This document shows positions 6,200 to 10,567 of a DNA stretch of 10,567 nucleotides, piece by piece. Location: contig CAAFQR010000182.1 in the NCBI GenBank assembly GCA_900765165.1, forward strand, positions 1 through 10,567, read 5' to 3'. Numbering within the stretch: position 1 is the stretch's first letter; each line of letters starts with the position of its first letter. The notes under the pieces were generated by a model. It was given only the letters and a program-made list of their open reading frames with translations. It searched no databases and was not told the DNA's origin. Both the position numbers and the translations under genes were made by a program. The DNA is from Veillonellaceae bacterium. GTDB lineage: Bacteria; Bacillota; Negativicutes; Veillonellales; Veillonellaceae.

Positions 6200-7317
6200 G
6201 TGATATTACAGTACAACAGGTTATGAATGCAGTGGAAGCCTTGGCGCCGACGCATTACGCTGAGGACTGGGATAACCCGGGACTCATGGTGGGTAGCCGC
6301 AGCGATAAGGTAACCGGTGTGTTGACGACGCTAGACATAACGCCTGAAGCGTTGGCCGAAGCAAAGAAGCTGGGCTACAACATGATTGTCAGTCATCATC
6401 CGGTCATCTTCAAAGGGCTGAAGCGCATTGATTTTGATACGGCCCAAGGCGCGTTATTGCGCCAGGCTATTCTAGACGGCATTACCTTGTATAGTGCGCA
6501 CACGAACCTAGACATTGCCGCCGGCGGCCTCAATGACTTGGCAGCGGCGAAGATTGGTTTGGCGAATGTTAAGGGCTTGGTGAAGACCGGTAGTGACACG
6601 TATGCGAAAATCGTGACCTTCGTGCCGGTGTCGCATTTAGCCGTTGTGGCTGAAGCGATTACCCAGGCCGGTGCCGTTAAAATCGGGCAGTATGAAAGCT
6701 GTAGCTTCAATACGTCCGGTACGGGCCGCTTCAAACCGCTTGATGGGGCGCAGCCGTACATTGGCGAAGCAGGGACGCTGACGGAAACGGACGAAGAACG
6801 TCTGGAGGTTCTCATCCCTACCAAACGAATTGGCGCGGTTATCGATGCCTTGAAGTCATCGCATCCCTACGAGGAACCGGCCTTCGATGTGTATCCGTTG
6901 ACGGAACCGGCCCAGAAGCAGTACATTGGCCGCATCGGTACCTTTGCCGATGCCATTGATTTTGAGTTATTTAAGCATACGGTGCAGGCGGCGTTCCCGT
7001 ACAGCCATCCGCGGTTTGGCGGCGTCCCTCGTGAAATGATTCGCACCGTAGCACTTTGTACCGGTGGCGGCGCCGAGTTCCTCGGTGATGCGGCAGCAGC
7101 CGGCGCCGATGTGTACGTAACCGGTGATGTAAAGTACCATGATGCTCAGCGGGCGAAGGAACTAGGGATTCTCATCGTCGACGCCGGACACTTTGGTACC
7201 GAAGAAGGCGCAGCGCCTTTACTGGCTGCACAAATAAATCAATATGGGCGTAAAAACGGTTTTGAAGAGCTACCGATTACGCCTTTCATGAAGCAAACAG
7301 ACTTCTTTTTTGCTTAA
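6196..7317 (+). CDS. Nif3/DUF34 family metal-binding protein (YqfO-like)
   Basis: The 373-residue product belongs to the Nif3-like DUF34 family, often labelled GTP cyclohydrolase 1 type 2; the true substrate is unsettled. Metal-site motifs are visible: SHHP (66-69), HTNLD (102-106), GDVKYHDA (310-317) and DAGHFGTE (329-336). The region about 135-235, including SSHPYEEPAFDVYPL, is the inserted PII/CutA-like domain found in long YqfO-type members, and the overall length equals that class. The start ATG 6196 overlaps the trmK stop (ATGA), which implies translational coupling; an upstream in-frame extension to 6061 lies entirely within trmK and is not used. The persistent pairing with trmK suggests a link to nucleotide or RNA metabolism, but this is inference. 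Confidence 0.92.
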   Translation: MSDITVQQVMNAVEALAPTHYAEDWDNPGLMVGSRSDKVTGVLTTLDITPEALAEAKKLGYNMIVSHHPVIFKGLKRIDFDTAQGALLRQAILDGITLYSAHTNLDIAAGGLNDLAAAKIGLANVKGLVKTGSDTYAKIVTFVPVSHLAVVAEAITQAGAVKIGQYESCSFNTSGTGRFKPLDGAQPYIGEAGTLTETDEERLEVLIPTKRIGAVIDALKSSHPYEEPAFDVYPLTEPAQKQYIGRIGTFADAIDFELFKHTVQAAFPYSHPRFGGVPREMIRTVALCTGGGAEFLGDAAAAGADVYVTGDVKYHDAQRAKELGILIVDAGHFGTEEGAAPLLAAQINQYGRKNGFEELPITPFMKQTDFFFA

Positions 7318-7324
7318 TTCATAT

Positions 7325-7353
7325 TTGACCCCGGCGAGTCTCTGTGTTAGACT
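7325..7353 (+). promoter_or_regulatory. Promoter of rnpB
   Basis: TTGACC (7325-7330), 17 bases, then TAGACT (7348-7353) preceded by TGT (7345-7347), an extended -10 signature. The predicted start near 7360 agrees with the expected 5' end of the RNA. The -35 box begins seven bases after the stop of the Nif3-like gene. Confidence 0.75.
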
Positions 7354-7359
7354 AAAGGA

Positions 7360-7707
7360 CAGCAAGTATGAAAGGCGATTGCGAGCGTAAGTTCGAGGAA
7401 AGTCCGAGCTCCGCAGGGCAGGATGCCGGATAACGTCCGGCGTGGGTAACCATAGGGAATAGTGCCACAGAAAAGTAAACCGCCGCGTAAGCGGTAAGGG
7501 TGGAACGGTGTCGGTAAGAGCGCACCAGCGATGCAGTAATGTATCGGCTCGGTAAACCCCATCCGGAGCAAGGCCGAATAGGAAAGGGATAAGGGTGGCC
7601 CGCCTACCTTTCGGGTTGTGCCGCTTGAGCCTGCGAGTAATCGTAGGCCTAGAAAGATAATCGCCACTGCATTGCAGAACAGAACTCGGCTTATTGACTG
7701 CTTGCTT
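7360..7707 (+). ncRNA. rnpB: RNase P RNA, bacterial A type
   Basis: This is the catalytic RNA of RNase P, which removes 5' leaders from pre-tRNAs. Conserved signatures appear in the right order: GAGGAAAGTCCGAGCTCC (7395-7412), a GGGTAACCATAGGGAA-like segment, GGTAAGGGTGGAACGG (about 7493-7508), GCGCACCAGCG, GGTAAACCCCATCCGGAGC, AGGCCGAATAGG, and near the 3' end ACAGAACTCGGCTTATTGA (7679-7697). Helix P1 is formed by AGCAAG (7361-7366) with CTTGCT (7701-7706), and P2 by GGCGAT with ATCGCC. The AAGGCCGAATAGG element and the GGT-containing loop that pairs with the tRNA CCA end mark the A type, unlike the B type of Bacillus. Ends are set from helix P1 and may be off by a few bases. Confidence 0.95.
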
Positions 7708-7737
7708 AAAACCGCTCTTCGGAGCGGTTTTATTTTT
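7708..7737 (+). terminator. Rho-independent terminator of rnpB
   Basis: AAAACCGCTC (7708-7717) pairs perfectly with GAGCGGTTTT (7722-7731) around a stable TTCG tetraloop, followed by ATTTTT. It directly follows helix P1 of the RNase P RNA. Confidence 0.93.
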
Positions 7738-7775
7738 AGAAACACGATAGGTACACGGAATTAGGAGGGATTGAC

Positions 7776-8102
7776 ATGGCAGTGCAAGCTGTTACCACCG
7801 TGGAAGCCTTTGAAAAAGCGGTGAAAACCACAGAAGGCGTATTGTTGGTGGACTTTTGGGCACCTTGGTGTGCACCTTGTAAATTAATGAACCCGGAAAT
7901 CGAAAAGTTAGCTGAAGACATGAAAGACAAAGTCACTGTTATCAGCGTCGACGTGGATGTATTAAAAGAAGTTGCGTTAAAACAAGATATTCAGGGTGTA
8001 CCTACCTTGATTTGTTATAAAAACGGTAAGGAAAAAGATCGCATTATGGGTTACAAACCGGCTAATGTGGTTGAATCCTTACTTCGCAAGGTTGTGAAAT
8101 AA
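7776..8102 (+). CDS. trxA: Thioredoxin
   Basis: A 108-residue thioredoxin, the standard length, for cytoplasmic thiol-disulfide exchange with thioredoxin reductase and reductant-requiring enzymes. The active site is WCAPC (31-35) in VDFWAPWCAPC, with the buried Asp26 and the cis-proline Pro76 in GVPT; the C-terminal GYKPANVVESL helix is typical. The active-site Ala replaces the more usual Gly of WCGPC, which may shift redox potential or partner choice. One additional cysteine, Cys80, follows the cis-proline strand. ATG 7776 has AGGAGGG (7763-7769) at six bases. The gene sits between the rnpB terminator and its own terminator, so it appears monocistronic, but no convincing promoter boxes are visible in the short gap. 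No reductase gene is adjacent. Confidence 0.95.
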   Translation: MAVQAVTTVEAFEKAVKTTEGVLLVDFWAPWCAPCKLMNPEIEKLAEDMKDKVTVISVDVDVLKEVALKQDIQGVPTLICYKNGKEKDRIMGYKPANVVESLLRKVVK

Positions 8103-8111
8103 ACTACCGCT

Positions 8112-8186
8112 CATCATATAACTAATGATGCCGACTGCAGTGCCCTTAGGCTTTGGGATAGGGTACCAGTCGGCGTTGTTGTTTTA
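8112..8186 (+). terminator. Terminator structure after trxA
   Basis: GCCGACTG (8130-8137) pairs with CAGTCGGC (8167-8174). Inside it, after a two-base bulge, GTGCCCT pairs with AGGGTAC, including one G-U. A T-rich stretch (GTTGTTGTTTT) follows, weaker than a pure T run. A smaller hairpin, CATCAT (8112-8117) with ATGATG (8125-8130), precedes and abuts it. Confidence 0.7.
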
Positions 8187-8244
8187 TAACTGAGCTTACG
8201 TTTTTTTACCATCTTGAGGTATTACGCAATGGCGGGTACGTTAT

Positions 8245-8273
8245 TTCAGAAGGCGACTTAAGTTGCTTATAAT
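8245..8273 (+). promoter_or_regulatory. Candidate distal hydrogenase promoter
   Basis: TTCAGA (8245-8250), 17 bases, then a perfect TATAAT (8268-8273). The spacer is filled by the palindrome GCGACTTAAGTTGC (8253-8266; one G-U type mismatch), which would suit a repressor site. Use of this promoter would leave a leader of about 225 bases. Confidence 0.45.
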
Positions 8274-8357
8274 TATGTTTAAAAAAGTATTGTTTTATCA
8301 CTTAAATAATACATGATTAATTGATAAAAATGATATATATTCAATATAGTATATGAA

Positions 8358-8387
8358 TTGAGAATACATGAGCTGCGTTTGTATATA
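8358..8387 (+). promoter_or_regulatory. Candidate middle hydrogenase promoter
   Basis: TTGAGA (8358-8363) and TATATA (8382-8387) are separated by 18 bases. The start would be near 8394. The surroundings are very AT-rich, so a chance match is possible. Confidence 0.35.
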
Positions 8388-8434
8388 AAGTAGGCATAGA
8401 AGCGCGAAACTGTATAGGAAATTTCAATTAAACA

Positions 8435-8443
8435 TGATATACT
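8435..8443 (+). promoter_or_regulatory. Candidate proximal hydrogenase promoter with extended -10
   Basis: TGATATACT (8435-8443) is an extended -10 (TGN plus TATACT). No good -35 lies at the proper distance (TAGGAA at 8415-8420 is poor), which is compatible with an activator-dependent or extended -10 promoter. The start near 8450 gives a leader of about 56 bases. Confidence 0.45.
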
Positions 8444-8505
8444 GAGAGCGTAAACGCGTATGCTTTTTTTACAGTAAAGTTATTGCCAGCGAGGGGGTTT
8501 TTCCT

Positions 8506-9654
8506 GTGAGAGAAAGAACCAATAGCTTATGGAATTTATTCCGTGATCGAAAGCTTAGCCGCCGCACATTTATGAAAACGTGCGTAGCCTTAACAGCCAT
8601 TTTAGGCTTACCGCCTACAGTGCTCAATAAGGTAGTCGAAGCGGCGGACACTAAAGAGTTGCCGACGGTTATCTGGCTTCATGGCCATGAATGTACCGGT
8701 TGTGATGAATCCTTCATCCGTTCCACGTCGCCGTTTGCATCCGATGTTGTGTTAAATATGATCTCTTTGGAATATGACGATACACTGTCTGCTGCTGCCG
8801 GTGCACCGTTCGAAGAACATTTACACAATTTGTTACAGACTAAAAAAGGTCAGTATGTATTAGCCGTTGAAGGTGGCGTTCCGTTGGATAGCAATGGTAC
8901 GTACTGCATGGTTGGTGGCCGTCCGTTTGTTGACGTATTGAAAGAATGCGCCGACGGGGCTGCGTTTATTATCGAATATGGCTCTTGCGCTGCATGGGGC
9001 GGTATTCAGGCTGCTAAACCAAACCCGACTAACACTGTGTCCGTTTCTGATGTAGTCTCCGGTAAACCGATCATTAAAGTACCTGGTTGCCCGCCGATTC
9101 CGGAAGTTATGACTGGCGTTATTATGCATTATGCGTTGTTTGGTCAGATTCCGCCATTGGACCAAGAAGGTCGTCCGAAACAGTTCTATGGTAATCGTAT
9201 TCACGATACTTGCTATCGTCGTCCGTTCTTTGATTCCGGTCTTTTTGTTGAAAAATTTGACGACGAAGGCTCGAAAGCCGGCTGGTGCTTATACAAAGTT
9301 GGGTGTCGTGGTCCGGTAACCTACAACTCGTGCGGCAACTTACGTTGGTGGAATGGTTTGTCCTATCCGATTCAGTCCGGTCATGGTTGTATCGGTTGTA
9401 GTGAAAAAGGTTTCTGGGACAACGATCACTTCTATCAGCGCTTACCGCAGGTTTCTGTGGCTAACACAATCACCACGGCTGACACCGTTGGTGCTGTAGC
9501 TGGTGTGGTTGCCTTTGGTGCTGTAGTTGCTCATGGCGGTGCCACTTTGGTAAAACATAAGATTGACACGATTAAATTGGAAAAGAAGGAAGCCGAAGCA
9601 AAGGCAGCTCAGGAAGCGGCTAAGAAGCCGGAAAATGAAGGAGGTAACCGCTAA
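8506..9654 (+). CDS. hyaA: [NiFe] hydrogenase small subunit, Tat-exported and membrane-anchored
   Basis: This is the iron-sulfur subunit that passes electrons from the [NiFe] site to the membrane; it faces outside the cytoplasmic membrane. The 382-residue precursor has a twin-arginine signal (LSRRTFMK, Arg19-Arg20), a hydrophobic stretch to about 40 and likely cleavage near Ala46. Proximal-cluster cysteines are Cys63 and Cys66 (ECTGCDES), Cys161 (GSCAAWGG) and Cys195 (PGCPPIP). RIHDTCYRR, CLYKVGC, YNSC and GCIGC carry the ligands of the other clusters. A C-terminal membrane helix (about 325-348) precedes a charged K/E/A-rich tail (350-382). Start GTG 8506 is set by AGGGGG (8492-8497) eight bases upstream and by the need for the signal; ATG 8572 would remove the arginine pair. 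Gly65 and Gly166 occupy the two extra-cysteine positions of oxygen-tolerant Hyd-1-type enzymes. The assignment to a group 1 uptake enzyme is firm; the symbol is by homology. Confidence 0.95.
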   Translation: MRERTNSLWNLFRDRKLSRRTFMKTCVALTAILGLPPTVLNKVVEAADTKELPTVIWLHGHECTGCDESFIRSTSPFASDVVLNMISLEYDDTLSAAAGAPFEEHLHNLLQTKKGQYVLAVEGGVPLDSNGTYCMVGGRPFVDVLKECADGAAFIIEYGSCAAWGGIQAAKPNPTNTVSVSDVVSGKPIIKVPGCPPIPEVMTGVIMHYALFGQIPPLDQEGRPKQFYGNRIHDTCYRRPFFDSGLFVEKFDDEGSKAGWCLYKVGCRGPVTYNSCGNLRWWNGLSYPIQSGHGCIGCSEKGFWDNDHFYQRLPQVSVANTITTADTVGAVAGVVAFGAVVAHGGATLVKHKIDTIKLEKKEAEAKAAQEAAKKPENEGGNR

Positions 9655-10567
9655 TGAAACGTGTAGTAGTCGATCCGGTAACTCGTATTGAAGGTCATTT
9701 GCGAGTTGAAGTAAATGTGGATGAAGCCACCGGTAAGGTACAGGATGCGTTATCCAGCGGTACGGCTTGGCGCGGTATCGAATTGGTAGCCAAAGACCGT
9801 GACCCTCGTGACGTTTGGGCGTTCGTACAGCGTATTTGTGGCGTTTGTACATCCACTCATGCCCTCGCTGCGCTTCGCTCTGTAGAAGACGCTTTGGGCA
9901 TTGAAATCCCGAAAAACGCTAACTATATTCGTAACATCATGCACAGCTGCTTGGACGTACATGACCACATTGTGCATTTCTATCACTTACATGCATTAGA
10001 CTGGGTTAGCCCGATTGAAGCTTTGAAAGCTGATCCGGCTAAAACAGCTGCTTTGCAGGAAACTGTATTAAAAACGTACAACCTCAGCGGTTTGGAACCG
10101 GCTGAAACGCAGTCCACCTTATCTGCTTACCCGAAGGAATTCCCGAAGGGTGACGCTACGTACTATGGTGCTGTACAGGCAAAGGTTAAGAAAATCGTTG
10201 ACAGCGGCCAATTGGGTATCTTCGCTGCGCAGTGGTGGGATCATCCGGATTATCAGTTGTTGCCGCCGGAAGTTCATTTGATGGGCGTTGCTCACTACTT
10301 GAACATCTTGGATCGTCAGCGCGATATCGTAACGCCGCACGTTGTATTCGGCGGTAAGAACCCGCATCCGCACTACACTGTAGGCGGCATGCCTTGCGCT
10401 ATTTCCATGGACGACATGAACGCGCCGATTAACTCCGCTCGTTTGGCTGTTGTTGATGAATCCATCTCCTTGGCTAAAGACTTAGTAGATTACTTCTACT
10501 TGCCGGACGTATTGGCTATTGGCCAGATTTACGTTAAAGCCGGTATGGTTGATGGTGGTGGCTTGTC
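9654..10567 (+). CDS. hyaB: [NiFe] hydrogenase large subunit, 5' part
   Basis: The catalytic subunit of the same uptake hydrogenase, carrying the Ni-Fe(CN)2CO site that oxidises H2. Only 304 codons are present; the frame is open to the window edge, so the C-terminal DPCxxC ligand pair and the maturation cleavage site cannot be checked. The N-terminus shows the family signature VDPVTRIEGHLRVEV. The first metal-binding motif is RICGVCTSTHA, with Cys62 and Cys65. Later segments such as HALDWVSP, NPHPHYTVGG and VKAGMVDGGGL also fit the group 1 large subunit. ATG 9654 shares one base with the small-subunit stop (TAATG), and AAGGAGGT (9638-9645) lies within the end of the upstream gene, eight bases away, so translation is coupled. 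The large subunit has no signal peptide and would be exported folded with the small subunit through its Tat signal. Cytochrome b and maturation protease genes are expected downstream. Confidence 0.95.
   Translation, partial: MKRVVVDPVTRIEGHLRVEVNVDEATGKVQDALSSGTAWRGIELVAKDRDPRDVWAFVQRICGVCTSTHALAALRSVEDALGIEIPKNANYIRNIMHSCLDVHDHIVHFYHLHALDWVSPIEALKADPAKTAALQETVLKTYNLSGLEPAETQSTLSAYPKEFPKGDATYYGAVQAKVKKIVDSGQLGIFAAQWWDHPDYQLLPPEVHLMGVAHYLNILDRQRDIVTPHVVFGGKNPHPHYTVGGMPCAISMDDMNAPINSARLAVVDESISLAKDLVDYFYLPDVLAIGQIYVKAGMVDGGGL

Larger units (their letters stand above)
8187..8505 (+). promoter_or_regulatory. AT-rich control region of the hydrogenase operon
   Basis: This stretch of about 320 bases holds no supportable gene; reading frames are very short. 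It is much more AT-rich than its flanks, above all at 8270-8400. It contains three tandem promoter-like elements on the + strand (near 8245-8273, 8358-8387 and 8435-8443), a palindrome at 8253-8266, an 8-base inverted repeat at 8293-8300/8322-8329, and a weak hairpin followed by seven T near 8444-8470. All point toward the hydrogenase genes, and the density of elements suggests regulated rather than constitutive expression. Which regulator acts cannot be read from the sequence. Confidence 0.6.

Noticed and set aside
6396..6824. 142-residue minus-strand open frame
   Set aside because: It lies fully inside the well-supported Nif3-like gene and shows only skewed composition (Ser/Arg/Ala) typical of an antisense frame.
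7347..7745. 132-residue minus-strand open frame
   Set aside because: It covers the RNase P RNA gene and its terminator; the RNA signatures explain the sequence.
8321..8334. FNR/CRP box TTGAT-N4-ATGAT
   Set aside because: The first half matches but the second half fits ATCAA at only three of five places, and such matches are frequent in AT-rich DNA; kept only as part of the inverted-repeat observation.
8187..8505. Small protein gene or riboswitch in the hydrogenase upstream region
   Set aside because: Frames are about ten codons or less where I checked, and no known riboswitch core is recognisable.
9442..9986. Two minus-strand open frames across the hydrogenase subunit junction
   Set aside because: Both are shadows of hydrogenase coding sequence, which has conserved cluster and metal motifs on the + strand.
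1..10567. Mobile element, CRISPR array or defence system
   Set aside because: No transposase, integrase, regularly spaced repeats or defence-type domains seen; gene content is core plus an energy operon.

Overview
The window is a compact chromosomal stretch in which every convincing gene lies on the + strand. Several features point to an anaerobic, non-Bacillus member of the Bacillota, most likely the Negativicutes (Veillonella/Negativicoccus-like); the lineage is inferred, not proven. These are strong AGGAGG ribosome binding sites, RNase Y, a 387-residue SigA-type RpoD, TrmK, an A-type rather than Bacillus B-type RNase P RNA, and a membrane-anchored, Tat-exported [NiFe] hydrogenase. I see no insertion sequence, prophage, CRISPR array or defence cassette.

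Layout: (1) 1-384, 3' part of recX. (2) 381-2124, rny (RNase Y) with its own promoter, a hairpin-bearing leader and a strong terminator. (3) 2125-5180, the macromolecular-synthesis pair dnaG-rpoD. (4) 5186-5415, a CAU-anticodon tRNA, most likely tRNA-Ile2, with its own consensus promoter and a downstream terminator. (5) 5444-7317, trmK and the Nif3/DUF34 gene, coupled by an ATGA overlap. (6) 7325-7737, rnpB with promoter and UUCG-loop terminator. (7) 7776-8186, thioredoxin and its terminator. (8) 8187-8505, an AT-rich regulatory region without a gene. (9) 8506-10567, the [NiFe] hydrogenase small subunit and the first 304 codons of the large subunit, which runs off the end.

Regions 1-7 are core information processing: recombination control, mRNA decay, replication priming, transcription initiation, tRNA maturation and modification, and redox housekeeping. 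Regions 8-9 begin an energy-metabolism operon for periplasmic H2 oxidation; its cytochrome b and maturation genes would lie beyond the right edge.

No clearly new biological system is visible. The points most worth a second look are the rny start (a perfect Shine-Dalgarno sequence that fits an ATT codon rather than the conventional GTG), the way two stable-RNA promoters sit within 5-7 bases of upstream stop codons with no terminator between, the tRNA identity, the multi-element control region before the hydrogenase, and the absence of both oxygen-tolerance cysteines in the hydrogenase small subunit.
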